DNA of 64,000 nt, from the NCBI RefSeq assembly GCF_009827595.1, contig NZ_WTYT01000003.1:372001-436000 (forward strand). The letters are read 5' to 3'. How positions within the stretch are numbered: the first letter of the stretch is position 1; each line of letters opens with the position of its first letter. Below, piece after piece: positions 9,399 through 21,760 of this stretch. The notes beneath the pieces are model-generated. The model was not told the DNA's origin and made no database searches. It saw nothing but the letters and a program-made list of their open reading frames with translations. This DNA comes from Altericroceibacterium endophyticum (GTDB lineage Bacteria; Pseudomonadota; Alphaproteobacteria; Sphingomonadales; Sphingomonadaceae). Position numbers and translations under genes: made by a program.

Positions 9399-10562
9399 AT
9401 GAAAGCAACGCCTGAATTTGACTTTGCCCTGACGGAAGAAGCGGAAATGATCCGTGACAGCATCGCCCGTTTTGCCGATGAACGGATTGAGCCGCTGGCA
9501 GAAGAGATCGACCGCGACAGCCGCTTCCCAATAGAATTATGGCCGGAAATGGGCGCGCTGGGATTGCACGGTATCACGGTGGCGGAGGATGATGGCGGGC
9601 TGGGCCTCGGCTATCTCGAACATGTCGTCGCCATTGAGGAAGTCAGCCGGGCAAGCGCTTCGGTGGGCTTGAGTTATGGTGCCCATTCGAACCTGTGTAT
9701 CAATCAGATTGCGCGCTGGGGCAATGATGCGCAGAAGGCCAGACATCTGCCTGGGCTCATTTCCGGCGACCATGTCGGCGCGCTGGCGATGAGCGAACCC
9801 GGCGCGGGCTCCGACGTGGTTTCGATGAAATTGCGCGCCACCAAGACCGACGGCGGTTACCGTCTGAATGGCACCAAATTCTGGATTACCAATGGCCATG
9901 ATGCGCAAGTGGTGGTGGTCTATGCGAAGACCGATCCCGATGCCGGATCACGCGGCATCACGGCCTTTCTGGTGAAAAAGGACTTTGGCGGTTTCAAGCC
10001 TGCGCAAAAGATTGAAAAGATGGGGATGAAGGCATCGCCCACGTCTGAGCTGGTCTTTGACGATTGCTTTGTGCCGGATGAAAATGTGCTGGGCGAAGTC
10101 GGTCAGGGCGTGAAAGTGTTGATGAGCGGGCTGGATTATGAACGGACCGTGCTGGCCGGGGTGCAGCTGGGCATCATGCAGGCCTGTCTCGATACCGTTA
10201 TCCCCTATGTTCGGGAGCGGTCGCAATTCGGCAAGCCGATTGGCACGTTTCAACTGATGCAGGCCAAGGTCGCGGACATGTATGTCGCGCTGCAATCCGC
10301 GCGGGCTTATACCTATGCGGTGGCGCGCGCCTGCGATGCCGGGCGAACCACGCGGTTCGATGCTGCGGGCGCAATCCTGCTGGCAAGCGAGAACGCTTTT
10401 CGTGTTTCCGGAGAGGCGGTACAGGCATTGGGCGGGGCGGGTTATACCACCGACTGGCCGGTGGAGCGGTATTTGCGCGATGCCAAGCTGCTGGATATCG
10501 GGGCGGGCACCAATGAAATTCGCCGGATGCTGATTGGCCGCGAACTGATCGGTGCGGCATGA
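9399..10562 (+). CDS. liuA: Isovaleryl-CoA dehydrogenase
   Basis: 387-residue acyl-CoA dehydrogenase from ATG 9399 (GAGAGGA 8-14 bases upstream). It oxidises isovaleryl-CoA to 3-methylcrotonyl-CoA in leucine breakdown, passing electrons to ETF. Evidence: [22 protein letters not shown], catalytic Glu in [10 protein letters not shown] in the position typical of IVD (rather than the C-terminal site of most acyl-CoA dehydrogenases), RSQFGKPIG, and the C-terminal [15 protein letters not shown]. The next gene, which overlaps by 4 bases, acts on its product, supporting the substrate. Confidence 0.94.
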   Translation: MKATPEFDFALTEEAEMIRDSIARFADERIEPLAEEIDRDSRFPIELWPEMGALGLHGITVAEDDGGLGLGYLEHVVAIEEVSRASASVGLSYGAHSNLCINQIARWGNDAQKARHLPGLISGDHVGALAMSEPGAGSDVVSMKLRATKTDGGYRLNGTKFWITNGHDAQVVVVYAKTDPDAGSRGITAFLVKKDFGGFKPAQKIEKMGMKASPTSELVFDDCFVPDENVLGEVGQGVKVLMSGLDYERTVLAGVQLGIMQACLDTVIPYVRERSQFGKPIGTFQLMQAKVADMYVALQSARAYTYAVARACDAGRTTRFDAAGAILLASENAFRVSGEAVQALGGAGYTTDWPVERYLRDAKLLDIGAGTNEIRRMLIGRELIGAA

Positions 10563-12160
10563 GCGCGCCAGTGTTGACCAGCCAGCTTGATCTGGCTGAT
10601 CCGGAAGCGATTGCCCGCGCGGCGCATAATCGTGCACTGGTGCAGGAATTGCGCGACAAGGTCGCGCAGGCCGCGCTGGGAGGGTCCGAAAGAAGCCGGG
10701 AGAAACATGTCGCCCGCGGCAAGATATTGCCGCGTGAACGGGTTGCGCGTTTGCTTGATCCAGGCTCTCCCTTTCTGGAGATCGCACAGCTGGCAGCCAA
10801 TGGCTTGTATGGGGATGAAGTCGCCGGCGCTGGCGCAATCGCGGGCATCGGCCGTGTATCTGGCCGTCAGTGCATGATCCTGGCCAATGACGCGACGGTG
10901 AAGGGCGGCACCTATTATCCGATGACCGTGAAGAAACATTTGCGGGCTCAGGAAATCGCCCAGGAAAACCACCTGCCCTGCCTGTATCTGGTGGATAGTG
11001 GCGGCGCCAATCTGCCGCATCAGGAAGAGGTGTTTCCTGACCGCGACCATTTTGGACGGATCTTCTATAATCAGGCCAATATGTCCGCACTCGGCATCCC
11101 GCAGATTGCCTGCGTGATGGGCAGCTGCACTGCCGGGGGGGCCTATGTCCCGGCGATGAGTGACGAAACGGTGATCGTGCGCAATCAGGGCACGATCTTT
11201 CTGGCTGGACCACCGTTGGTCAAGGCGGCGACCGGGGAGGAAATCAGCGCCGAGGATCTTGGCGGCGGTGATCTTCATGGCCGTACATCCGGCGTGGTCG
11301 ACCATGTTGCTGAAGATGATGCCCATGCACTGACGATCCTGCGGGATATTGTCAGCCATCTGGGAGACAACCCAGAGCATCAAACGGGCAGCCATGACGT
11401 GGTGCCGCCCAAATTCGCGCAAGAAGACCTCTACAGCATCATCCCCGATGATGTGCGCGCGCCCTATGATGTGCATGAAGTGATCGCGCGGCTGGTGGAT
11501 GGCAGTGAATTTCACGAATTCAAAAGCGCTTATGGCAATACGCTGGTTTGCGGTTTTGCCCGTATCTGGGGCCGCGAGGTGGCAATCCTGGCCAACAATG
11601 GCGTGATCTTTTCCGAAAGCGCGCAAAAGGGCGCCCATTTCATAGAGCTGGCGTGTCAGCGCCGCATTCCCTTGCTGTTCCTGCAGAATGTCTCCGGCTT
11701 CATGGTCGGTGGCAAATATGAAGCTGAAGGGATCGCCAAGCATGGCGCCAAGCTGGTGACGGCGGTTGCCACAGCGCAGGTGCCCAAGATCACCGTGGTG
11801 ATCGGCGGGTCTTTCGGTGCGGGCAATTACGGCATGTGCGGACGCGCCTACTCGCCGCGTTTCCTCTTCACATGGCCCAACGCGCGGATCAGCGTGATGG
11901 GCGGCGAACAGGCGGCCAGCGTGCTGGCGACCGTCCACCGTGATGCGGACAGCTGGAGCGAGGAAGAAGCCGAAGCCTTCAAAGCGCCCATTCGCGAGAA
12001 GTATGAAAACGAAGGCAATCCCTATTATGCGACAGCGCGGCTGTGGGATGATGGGGTGATTGATCCGGCACAAACGCGTGATGTGTTGGGACTGGCTTTG
12101 GCTGCAGCATTGGAGGCGCCGATTCCCGACCGCGCGCAATTCGGAATTTTCAGAATGTAG
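10559..12160 (+). CDS. liuB: 3-methylcrotonyl-CoA carboxylase, carboxyltransferase (beta) subunit
   Basis: 533 residues. It transfers CO2 from biotin to 3-methylcrotonyl-CoA, giving 3-methylglutaconyl-CoA. Carboxyltransferase features: [51 protein letters not shown], and the C-terminal [21 protein letters not shown] and [11 protein letters not shown], all characteristic of MCC beta rather than propionyl-CoA carboxylase beta. ATGA overlap with liuA. The biotin-carrying alpha subunit, enoyl-CoA hydratase and HMG-CoA lyase that usually follow are not in this window, so the pathway must be completed elsewhere. Contains a G7 run at 11135-11141 in frame. Confidence 0.95.
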   Translation: MSAPVLTSQLDLADPEAIARAAHNRALVQELRDKVAQAALGGSERSREKHVARGKILPRERVARLLDPGSPFLEIAQLAANGLYGDEVAGAGAIAGIGRVSGRQCMILANDATVKGGTYYPMTVKKHLRAQEIAQENHLPCLYLVDSGGANLPHQEEVFPDRDHFGRIFYNQANMSALGIPQIACVMGSCTAGGAYVPAMSDETVIVRNQGTIFLAGPPLVKAATGEEISAEDLGGGDLHGRTSGVVDHVAEDDAHALTILRDIVSHLGDNPEHQTGSHDVVPPKFAQEDLYSIIPDDVRAPYDVHEVIARLVDGSEFHEFKSAYGNTLVCGFARIWGREVAILANNGVIFSESAQKGAHFIELACQRRIPLLFLQNVSGFMVGGKYEAEGIAKHGAKLVTAVATAQVPKITVVIGGSFGAGNYGMCGRAYSPRFLFTWPNARISVMGGEQAASVLATVHRDADSWSEEEAEAFKAPIREKYENEGNPYYATARLWDDGVIDPAQTRDVLGLALAAALEAPIPDRAQFGIFRM

Positions 12161-12221
12161 CGATTTTGAAACCATGCCCGGCTTCGCTCATTGAAGAGAA
12201 ATAATCTCGAAGGAGGATTTG

Positions 12222-12728
12222 ATGCGTTTTGGAATTGCTATGGCCGTAACCCTTCCTGTGGCACTGGGCCTTGCCGCTTGTGGTGACACGACTCCAGCGG
12301 GCGAGGCCACCCCAGAACCGGTGGAAGAAACTGCGATGCCGCTGGATGAAGTGCCAGTGAATCTGCCGCAGGTTCCAGCCAATTCCCTGACGACCATCAA
12401 ATATTACGGGAATTACAGTCAGGATGGCGAAGGTGGCAAAAGCACGCTGCGCCTGAATGAAGATGATACCTATGAATATACCGCGCCTGATGGAACGGTC
12501 ACCTCCGGCAAATATAAGCGGATGGACGACAACAACCGCATCCTGATCGAGGATTTCGACGGCAAGGCCGGTGTTTTCTCCATCGCCGATGGGGCGATTT
12601 ACCGGCTTGAGAATGAAGACAGCATGCCGAGTGAGATCACGGTAGAAGGCATGTATCGCAAGGATGATACAGACATGCAGGGCGGTCCGGGTGCGACCAC
12701 CAATACGATCGCAGATAAAAAAGACTGA
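12222..12728 (+). CDS. Putative lipoprotein, unknown function
   Basis: 168 residues from ATG 12222 with AGGAGG five bases upstream. The N-terminus MRFGIAMAV...LGLAAC is a lipoprotein signal with lipobox LAAC, then a Pro/Glu/Thr-rich linker. The C-terminal half (about 60-150) alternates charged and aromatic residues, with YYGNYSQDGEGG, TYEYTAPDGTVTSGKY and a later GMYRKDD, suggesting a small beta-barrel or sandwich of repeated TxGxY strands. No function is recognised. A hairpin follows its stop. Confidence 0.75.
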   Translation: MRFGIAMAVTLPVALGLAACGDTTPAGEATPEPVEETAMPLDEVPVNLPQVPANSLTTIKYYGNYSQDGEGGKSTLRLNEDDTYEYTAPDGTVTSGKYKRMDDNNRILIEDFDGKAGVFSIADGAIYRLENEDSMPSEITVEGMYRKDDTDMQGGPGATTNTIADKKD

Positions 12729-12738
12729 GCAGTGATGC

Positions 12739-12769
12739 TGGCAGGGGCGCGTTGCATGCGCCCCTGCCA
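12739..12769. terminator. Bidirectional terminator hairpin
   Basis: Perfect 12-bp stem TGGCAGGGGCGC / GCGCCCCTGCCA with a 7-base loop, between the convergent lipoprotein and 5'-nucleotidase genes. T-tracts are weak on both sides. Confidence 0.7.
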
Positions 12770-12782
12770 CATCCTTTAGAGC

Positions 12783-14546
12783 TTAAAGATGCGCGCTGCC
12801 GACTATCTCGGTAGCGCGTTCCTGTATCGGGGCCTCACGCGGCGGCGTCACTTTCAGCCAGGCCTCCAGCGCTTCCAGATCGCTCAAGCCAATCTGCCGG
12901 TCTGTGCCCAGTTTGAAGCCGGAGAACCCATCCCCCCCTTCGGCGAGAAAATTGCTGACCGTCACACGGTAGGTCTGGTCCGGTTGCAGCGGCGCGCCCA
13001 TCAGGGACAGGCTGACGATGCGCTGCCCTTCGGCGCGGGACCGGTCGAAAGTGAAGTCAAACCCTGCTGAGGGTGAGAGGATCTGCACCTCATCCCTGTC
13101 ATCGGCCAATTGCTCTTCCAGCACCTGACGGATCTGCGCGCCCGTCAGGGTCATCGTCACCAGCACATTGCCGAAGGGTTGCGTGCGGAAAATCTGCCCG
13201 AATGTCAACGCGCCATCGGGGGATGGCCGCAAGGGTGCACGCACGCCGCCGGGATTCATGAAGGCGATCTGCGCCCCGTTCTCGCGGGTCGCGGCAAGCT
13301 GCGCGTCGGCAATCAGCCGCCCCAGTGCACCGCCGCGTTCGTAATCATCGCTTTCTTCCAGCGTTTGCGACAGATGGCCTGCGGGCCGGTCTTCGAAAGC
13401 CTGCGCCGCATCGACATAGCGCGCGACATACTCCTTCACATCTGCGCGCGGCGCCACGGGCGGCAAAGAGGCTTCAATCGGTGTGTCGCCAAAGGCGGGG
13501 GAGCGAACCGCTATATTCTCCGCGCTCTTGCTGAGCACATCACCGCTTTGCGGATCGATAGACAGGTTGATGTCGGTCGCCAGAATGCCGTGGAAGCCGG
13601 CGCTGGTCAGCAGGAATTCCTTGCTGCCATCGCCGCTTGGCCAGTCACAGATATATTGCCAATGCGTATGGCCCGATATGATCACATCCACGCGGCTGTC
13701 GAGCTTGGGCAGAATCGGCAAAAGTGGCCCGGCGGCATCGGCGCAGCCATTGGGCTGGGATTTCGGGTCGGTCAGGATGCCTTGATGGATCAGCACCACA
13801 ATCGCATCCGCACCGGCTTCGTCCAATGCGGTGGTGGCACGGTTGATGGTTTCCGCCTCATCTTCAAAGGTCAGCCCGGCCACGCCCCCCGGGACGACCA
13901 GCTCTGCCGTTCCTTTCAGGGTGAGGCCGACAAAACCGATGGTCACGGCATTCGGCGCTTCTCCGAACGTGCGCAGCGCCGTGCCCGGAAAAACGGTTGA
14001 GCCGTCGGCCATCCGGACATTAGCGGCCAGATATTCGTAAGAGGCGCCGGCGAAATCCGGCTCAACCGCGCAGGGCTCCCGATTGGCCAATTTCTCGCAG
14101 CCGCCATTCTGCAAACGGCGCAATTCCTGCCAGCCGCGATCAAATTCGTGATTGCCAACGGCCGTCAGATCCAGCCCGATGCGGTTCATCACGCCAATTG
14201 CGGCTTCGTCCAGAAAAAGGGAGGATGCGAGCTGAGATGCGCTGGTCAGATCGCCTGCCGCTACTGTCAAATTGTAAGGGTGACGGGCCCGCAATTCATC
14301 GATGGTTGTCGCCAGCCACGCAGCCCCGCCGGCGGGGACTTCGGCCACAGTGCCATTGTCCAGTTCAACTGAGACTGTGCGGCCTGGTGGCTCGAGCGCT
14401 CCGTGAAAGTCATTTATCGCGATTAACCCGACTTTGACGGGAGATGGTGAATTCAGGTGCTTGGAAAATGAACCGATTTCAGTATCTTGTGCGGCACAGC
14501 CTGAGAACAAAACAAGCAGGCCCGCGAGGATGAACGAGGCTTTCAT
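12783..14546 (-). CDS. Exported bifunctional metallophosphatase/5'-nucleotidase (UshA-like lipoprotein)
   Basis: 587 residues. Starts with a lipoprotein signal ending in LFSGC, so it is probably anchored on the periplasmic side. The N-terminal metallophosphatase domain has INDFHGALEP, AAGDLTSAS, VGNHEFDRGW, VVLIHQG and SGHTHW, the complete dinuclear metal set. The C-terminal 5'-nucleotidase domain has NPGGVRAPL, YRVTVSNFLAEGGDGF, which form the substrate pocket in UshA-type enzymes. Predicted to hydrolyse extracellular nucleotides or nucleotide sugars to release nucleosides and phosphate. Monocistronic, divergent from the MarR gene. Confidence 0.9.
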   Translation of the reverse strand: MKASFILAGLLVLFSGCAAQDTEIGSFSKHLNSPSPVKVGLIAINDFHGALEPPGRTVSVELDNGTVAEVPAGGAAWLATTIDELRARHPYNLTVAAGDLTSASQLASSLFLDEAAIGVMNRIGLDLTAVGNHEFDRGWQELRRLQNGGCEKLANREPCAVEPDFAGASYEYLAANVRMADGSTVFPGTALRTFGEAPNAVTIGFVGLTLKGTAELVVPGGVAGLTFEDEAETINRATTALDEAGADAIVVLIHQGILTDPKSQPNGCADAAGPLLPILPKLDSRVDVIISGHTHWQYICDWPSGDGSKEFLLTSAGFHGILATDINLSIDPQSGDVLSKSAENIAVRSPAFGDTPIEASLPPVAPRADVKEYVARYVDAAQAFEDRPAGHLSQTLEESDDYERGGALGRLIADAQLAATRENGAQIAFMNPGGVRAPLRPSPDGALTFGQIFRTQPFGNVLVTMTLTGAQIRQVLEEQLADDRDEVQILSPSAGFDFTFDRSRAEGQRIVSLSLMGAPLQPDQTYRVTVSNFLAEGGDGFSGFKLGTDRQIGLSDLEALEAWLKVTPPREAPIQERATEIVGSAHL

Positions 14547-14635
14547 AAACCAATCCTGTTCCAGCCAAGGTAAGGAATATTCGCCTATTCCGGTAAGGGG
14601 AGAGGCCTCTGCTTTCGTTAAAGGTAGTCAGCAAA

Positions 14636-15187
14636 GTGAACAAGACGGGCGTAAAAAATACATGTGATGGAGCCGCAGAGGGAACTTACGAAAAGTTGCT
14701 GAGAGGCGATTTCGTGCCTGATATCTGGCTGACGGGGATGACGGTTATTGTTGGTCGCCGCTGGCGGGCAATTGTGGATGAGCATTTGCGTGCCAACCGG
14801 CAAAGTTCGGCGCGGCTGGAGGTGTTGGCGACAATTCTGGTGGCGCCACCACTTAGCCCGCAGGTTGAAATTGCGCGCCGTATGCGGATTGAGGGACCGA
14901 CGCTGACTCGCCTGCTCGATTCCTTGCAAAATGAAGGGTTCATCGAAAGACTGCCGGATCCAAAGGACAAACGGAACCGGTTGTTGGGGCTTACTCCGGC
15001 GGGCACGGCTGCGCTGGAGGAAATGTTAGCCATCACCGATCGCTTGCGGGAACGGCTGGTGGCCGGCCTCAGCGATAACACGAAAACGGTAATAGTCACC
15101 GCGATGGAAGAAATGCTCGACCGGCTTGATGCCGGCCTCCCGGCGCGCAACCCGCGTGCGGAGAGCGAACAAGTGCCGCTTAGCTGA
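14636..15187 (+). CDS. MarR family transcriptional regulator
   Basis: Up to 183 residues. The winged helix shows LEVLATILVAPPLSPQVEIARRM, recognition helix IEGPTLTRLLDSLQNEGFIERLPDPKDKRNRLLGLTP (abridged), and the wing DKRNRLLGLT; the DxRxxxLxLT pattern is diagnostic of MarR. The start is unclear: the GTG at 14636 gives a 27-residue tail not typical of the family, while a GTG near 14714 (VPDIWLTG) has GAGAGG upstream and gives a more usual length. Ligand and targets are unknown. Followed by a strong terminator. Confidence 0.85.
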   Translation: MNKTGVKNTCDGAAEGTYEKLLRGDFVPDIWLTGMTVIVGRRWRAIVDEHLRANRQSSARLEVLATILVAPPLSPQVEIARRMRIEGPTLTRLLDSLQNEGFIERLPDPKDKRNRLLGLTPAGTAALEEMLAITDRLRERLVAGLSDNTKTVIVTAMEEMLDRLDAGLPARNPRAESEQVPLS

Positions 15188-15201
15188 TCAGCACCCTGGG
15201 C

Positions 15202-15242
15202 CAAAGCGCGGCGCCGCTTGGGACGGCCGCGCTTTGTTTTTC
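15202..15242 (+). terminator. Rho-independent terminator after the MarR gene
   Basis: Perfect 11-bp stem CAAAGCGCGGC / GCCGCGCTTTG, 13-base loop, then five Ts. Confidence 0.85.
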
Positions 15243-15257
15243 CCTGGGTAGATTGGC

Positions 15258-17894
<2,637 letters not shown>

Positions 17895-17899
17895 TTACA

Positions 17900-17971
17900 T
17901 CAGACCATCCAGTTGATCATCGGGCGCTCAGCAGCACCGGCAACGAACAATTTTACAATACGCTTGAACAT
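17900..17971 (-). CDS. Small ORF, 23 residues, unknown
   Basis: Reads MFKRIVKLFVAGA, then AERPMINWMV, and stop. It starts with ATG preceded by GGAGGA at ideal spacing, one of the best ribosome binding sites in the window. It ends about 35 bases before a strong hairpin, giving it the structure of an independent transcription unit. The peptide has a basic amphipathic N-terminal half (KR..K, then LFVAGAA), which could touch the membrane. It resembles no peptide I can name. It could instead be a leader peptide, though no attenuator couples it clearly to gyrB. Confidence 0.5.
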   Translation of the reverse strand: MFKRIVKLFVAGAAERPMINWMV

Positions 17972-18168
17972 GGTGTCCTCCATAAAAATGTTGGGCACCT
18001 TCCGGTCATCCTGAGTCTTACTTTATGTTTCTTGCGCGCCATATGGTGGAGGCGGCATGAAGGCACAAATGCGAAAACTGTAAGACGTGTTGCGTGTTTC
18101 GCAACTTCGGAAGGTGCGCCGTAAACTCTTGATTCAAATTATGAAATACTTGGCCGGGGCGCTAATTC

Positions 18169-18474
18169 TTAGCTGTCGGCGGAGTCTGACTTGGCCATGG
18201 CGACAGTGCGCTTGGCTTCGTCCTGAGCTGCGCCGTAGGCGGCCTCACGGCAAGCGCGCCAGTAGCTGCGACCGCGCAGATTGCGGATGTCAGGCTTCTG
18301 GCAAGCATCGTCAACGGCGACTTCGATCCGCTGCTCAAGCTTGGCCTGATCGGCTGTGCTGGTCAGGTCGAGATCGGAATAGTCAATGCGGACGGTAACG
18401 GATTCAGCGGAAGCGGAGCTGGCTGCACCAGCAAGAGCGAGCGTGGCAGCAGCGGCGGCAATGAGAGTACGCAT
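18169..18474 (-). CDS. UrcA family protein
   Basis: 101 residues with a Sec signal peptide (MRTLIAAAAATLALAGAASSASA, cleaved near residue 23; abridged MRTLIA...SASA). The mature part has VRIDYSDLDLTSTADQAKLEQRI and two cysteines (DACQKP and WRACREAA) spaced as in the UrcA family. UrcA proteins are small periplasmic proteins common in Sphingomonadales and Caulobacterales with no established function. Monocistronic. Confidence 0.88.
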   Translation of the reverse strand: MRTLIAAAAATLALAGAASSASAESVTVRIDYSDLDLTSTADQAKLEQRIEVAVDDACQKPDIRNLRGRSYWRACREAAYGAAQDEAKRTVAMAKSDSADS

Positions 18475-18681
18475 AGGAAAAATTCCCCTGTGTGAAAGTT
18501 CAGCCGCCTTTCATCTGGACATCCGTTTTTTTGTTATGCCCCTTTATCGCTGATCGGGCATCCGCCTACAAATGAGAAAACCAGCAGCGGAGTTGCAAGT
18601 TTTGCAATTGATGGCTTTTCACGCGGATTAAGGCGCTTTCTCGGGTGGACATCAGGGGGTAGGTGAGCTTAACGCGCTGGA

Positions 18682-20256
18682 ATGGACCCTACGCATCTTC
18701 CCGATTCCATCCTCATTGTCGATTTCGGCAGCCAGGTAACCCAGCTCATCGCGCGCCGCGTGCGCGAAGCGGGTGTCTATTCCGAAATAACACCCTTTAC
18801 CCAGGCGGAGGAGGCATTCCACCGGATGAAGCCGAAAGGCATCATCCTGTCCGGATCACCCGCTTCCGTCTGCGATGAAGGCAGCCCGCGGGCGCCCGAT
18901 ATCTTGTTCGAATCCGGCTTGCCGATTCTGGGCATCTGTTATGGCCAGCAGGTGATGACGCAGCAATTGGGCGGCGAAGTGCGCCCCGGTCATGAAACCG
19001 GCGATGGCGGGGAATTTGGCCGCGCATTCCTGACCGTCAGTGATGGCTGCGTTCTGTTCGATGGGTTGTGGGAAAAGGGTGAGCGGCATCAGGTCTGGAT
19101 GAGCCATGGTGACAAGGTCACCAAATTTGCGCCCGGTTTCCGCATCGTTGCCACATCCGATGGGGCGCCTTTTGCTTTGATCGCCGATGACGAACGACGT
19201 TACTACGGCACCCAGTTTCATCCCGAAGTGTTCCACACGCCCGATGGCGGCAAGCTGCTGTCCAATTTCGTGCGGCATGTCTGCGGCCTTGCCGGTGACT
19301 GGACGATGGCGGAATTCCGCAAGACCAAGATCGAGGAAATTCGCGATCAGGTCGGCGATGGCAAGGTCATTTGCGGCCTTTCCGGCGGTGTTGATAGTGC
19401 GGTTGCGGCAGTCCTGATCCATGAAGCGATTGGCGAACAGCTGACCTGCGTCTTTGTCGATCACGGGCTGATGCGCATGAATGAAGCCGAACAGGTCGTC
19501 ACCCTGTTCCGCGACCATTACAATATTCCGCTGATCCATGTGGATGCCGAAGAGCAGTTCATGACCGGCCTGTCGGGTGTCACCGACCCGGAAAAGAAGC
19601 GCAAATTCATCGGCGGCGCCTTTATCGATCTGTTTGAAAAAGAAGCGAAGGGCATTGGCGGCGCTGATTTCCTCGCCCAGGGCACGCTGTATCCCGATGT
19701 GATCGAAAGCGTCAGCTTCACTGGCGGCCCATCGGTCACGATCAAGAGCCATCACAATGTCGGCGGCTTGCCCGAACGCATGAATATGCAGCTGGTCGAA
19801 CCCTTGCGTGAACTGTTCAAGGATGAAGTGCGCGAACTCGGCCGTGAACTGGGCCTGCCTGAGATCTTTGTCGGCCGCCACCCGTTCCCCGGACCGGGCC
19901 TTGCCATTCGCATCCCGGGTGAAGTGAACAAGGAACGCTGCGACATTCTGCGTAAGGCCGATGCGATCTATCTCGAAGAGATCCGCAACGCGGGCCTCTA
20001 TGACGCGATCTGGCAGGCATTTGCCGTGCTGTTGCCGGTCAAGACCGTCGGCGTCATGGGCGATGGCCGGACATATGATAATGTCTGCGCCCTGCGCGCG
20101 GTGACGTCCACCGATGGGATGACGGCCGATATCTATCCCTTCGATGCCAGCTTCCTCAGCCAGGTTTCGACCCGGATCATCAATGAAGTGCAGGGCATCA
20201 ACCGCGTGGTCTATGACTATACGTCAAAGCCCCCCGGCACGATCGAGTGGGAATGA
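18682..20256 (+). CDS. guaA: GMP synthase (glutamine-hydrolysing)
   Basis: 524 residues. It converts XMP to GMP with glutamine-derived ammonia. The class I amidotransferase domain (about 1-200) has the Cys nucleophile in GICYGQQ and the His/Glu in QFHPEV. The ATP pyrophosphatase domain has the P-loop [10 protein letters not shown]. The C-terminal dimerisation domain has [17 protein letters not shown] and ends [17 protein letters not shown], the almost invariant GuaA tail. The ATG start at 18682 lacks a clear ribosome binding site. Its stop overlaps the following GNAT gene. Confidence 0.97.
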   Translation: MDPTHLPDSILIVDFGSQVTQLIARRVREAGVYSEITPFTQAEEAFHRMKPKGIILSGSPASVCDEGSPRAPDILFESGLPILGICYGQQVMTQQLGGEVRPGHETGDGGEFGRAFLTVSDGCVLFDGLWEKGERHQVWMSHGDKVTKFAPGFRIVATSDGAPFALIADDERRYYGTQFHPEVFHTPDGGKLLSNFVRHVCGLAGDWTMAEFRKTKIEEIRDQVGDGKVICGLSGGVDSAVAAVLIHEAIGEQLTCVFVDHGLMRMNEAEQVVTLFRDHYNIPLIHVDAEEQFMTGLSGVTDPEKKRKFIGGAFIDLFEKEAKGIGGADFLAQGTLYPDVIESVSFTGGPSVTIKSHHNVGGLPERMNMQLVEPLRELFKDEVRELGRELGLPEIFVGRHPFPGPGLAIRIPGEVNKERCDILRKADAIYLEEIRNAGLYDAIWQAFAVLLPVKTVGVMGDGRTYDNVCALRAVTSTDGMTADIYPFDASFLSQVSTRIINEVQGINRVVYDYTSKPPGTIEWE

Positions 20257-20681
20257 CGGGGCTGAGAATTCGTCCGATTGAAAAGCGCGATGCCGGATGT
20301 GTTGCCGCGCTATTCGAAGCGTTCGGATTCTCAACCTCTGCCGATACTTTCCCGCAGCGACTGGACCGCAGCATAGCTGCCGGAGATAATACGCTCGTCG
20401 CCGAGCGCGACGATGCCGTAATTGGCTGTATCGGGCTGTCACAGATGCACCCCGCGCATCGCGACGCGCCGGTCGGGCGGATCACAGTTCTTGTGGTGGC
20501 AGAAGAATTCCGCGGAGCCGGTATTGGAACGGCGCTCGTCAAAGCTGCCGTTGAACGATTCTCTGATGATGGCTGTACGATCGTGGAGGTCACCAGCCGC
20601 TTCGAACTCAAGCGGGCGCATGCATTTTACGAGAAGATGGGTTTCGGGCAAACGAGCGTCCGGCTTGCTCTTACCCGATGA
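20253..20681 (+). CDS. GNAT family N-acetyltransferase
   Basis: 142 residues from ATG 20253, which overlaps the guaA stop (ATGA). The acetyl-CoA binding motif is seen in [23 protein letters not shown], with the R-G-x-G-x-G/A pattern (abridged: RGAGIGTAL), followed by the C-terminal [15 protein letters not shown] block typical of GNATs. Substrate unknown. It overlaps the glycosylase gene by 4 bases, so guaA, this gene and the glycosylase form one operon. Confidence 0.85.
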   Translation: MTGLRIRPIEKRDAGCVAALFEAFGFSTSADTFPQRLDRSIAAGDNTLVAERDDAVIGCIGLSQMHPAHRDAPVGRITVLVVAEEFRGAGIGTALVKAAVERFSDDGCTIVEVTSRFELKRAHAFYEKMGFGQTSVRLALTR

Positions 20682-21391
20682 CGGAGCTTCCCCTCGGCCC
20701 GGACCCTCGCACTGAAACTCTTCGTCGTCTCCAGCCGCTGCTGGTGCAGCGCTTCGGACATATCCGGCGCGCGGCAGAGGAGTGGAGAGCGCCGGAATGG
20801 GTGCTGGTACAGGGCGTGATCGGGGCGCGAACAAAGTCCGAGGTCTCCAACGCTGCGACCGATCGCCTGTTGAAGCGTTATGGAAGCTGGGAGGGCGTCG
20901 CCGATGCGCCGCTTGAGCAATTGCAGCACGAGCTTTCTAATCAGACCTATCCCAATATCGCGGCGGAACGGCTGAAGGCCTCGCTCGCCGATCTGATCAT
21001 GCGGCGCGGCTGCGTCGATCTGTCGCATCTCGCGAACATGGGCACCGAAGACGCGATGGACTGGCTCGAACAACTGCCTGGTGTCGGGCGCAAGATTGCG
21101 GCCGGTGTAATGAACGCCTCAACACTTGATCGCCCCGTGCTTGTGCTCGACAGCCATCACCGCCGTATTCTACAGCGCATGGGGCTGGTCCCGGCCGAGG
21201 CGGATACCGCGCGCGCCTATGCAGCCATCATGCCTGTGATGCCGCCGGAATGGCGGGCGGCCGACTATGACGAGCATCATCTGCTGATGAAAAAAGTCGG
21301 CCAGACCTGGTGCCGGCCTGCCCGCATGGATTGCGCGAATTGCCTGGCGCAATCGCTGTGCGAGACAGGGAAGTGCAATTCCGCAGATTAA
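20678..21391 (+). CDS. Endonuclease III-like DNA glycosylase (HhH-GPD, [4Fe-4S])
   Basis: 237 residues. The helix-hairpin-helix LPGVGRKIAAGV carries the Lys that is the Schiff-base nucleophile in endonuclease III, and VLVLDSHHRRI supplies the catalytic Asp. The C-terminus has cysteines spaced exactly CX6CX2CX5C (residues from CRPARMDC to SLC), the endonuclease III iron-sulfur loop. Predicted bifunctional glycosylase/AP lyase in base excision repair. The surrounding sequence differs from canonical Nth (VDTH replaced by LDSH), so it may be a paralogue with another lesion preference; nth itself is not called. Confidence 0.87.
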   Translation: MTELPLGPDPRTETLRRLQPLLVQRFGHIRRAAEEWRAPEWVLVQGVIGARTKSEVSNAATDRLLKRYGSWEGVADAPLEQLQHELSNQTYPNIAAERLKASLADLIMRRGCVDLSHLANMGTEDAMDWLEQLPGVGRKIAAGVMNASTLDRPVLVLDSHHRRILQRMGLVPAEADTARAYAAIMPVMPPEWRAADYDEHHLLMKKVGQTWCRPARMDCANCLAQSLCETGKCNSAD

Positions 21392-21503
21392 TGGCGTGAA
21401 GAATGATCGAGTGGTAATAATCAAGCTGGACGTGATTTTAGCGGGTGGCGGCGCAAGACTGCGCTTCAGTCGCGCATGATTTAGCAACAGGAGGCTGTCA
21501 GGT

Positions 21504-21728
21504 TTGAAAGAGACATTGAGCGTTATCGTCAAAGATTATGGCTGGATCCATGGCGGCATCGGTGTGCTGGGGAATCTGACCTTTTTTATCGGCAGTATCT
21601 TCTTCCTCCCGCGCTTCGAGGCCCATCTGACGCTTGGGGTCTGGTTGTTCATCGCCGGGTCCCTGCTGATGATGGTAGGTGCGGCGGGCGATCTGGTCGT
21701 GAAGATTCTGGACAGCAAAGACCAATAA
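21504..21728 (+). CDS. YrhK-like small membrane protein
   Basis: 74 residues from TTG 21504 with AGGAGG upstream. Two membrane segments: IHGGIGVLGNLTFFIGSIFF and LGVWLFIAGSLLMMVGAAGD. The pattern of N-terminal YGWIHxxxGxxGNxxFxxGSIxF followed by GxxLFxxGS fits the YrhK domain, which also occurs in fungal and bacterial membrane proteins. Function unknown. Confidence 0.7.
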   Translation: MKETLSVIVKDYGWIHGGIGVLGNLTFFIGSIFFLPRFEAHLTLGVWLFIAGSLLMMVGAAGDLVVKILDSKDQ

Positions 21729-21760
21729 TCGCACCCTGTTGCCCTTAAGGGGGGTGTGAC

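Noticed and set aside
10442-12175. 577-codon minus-strand frame opposite liuB
   Set aside because: Opposite a clear carboxyltransferase gene; composition is typical of an antisense frame, no ribosome site or motif.
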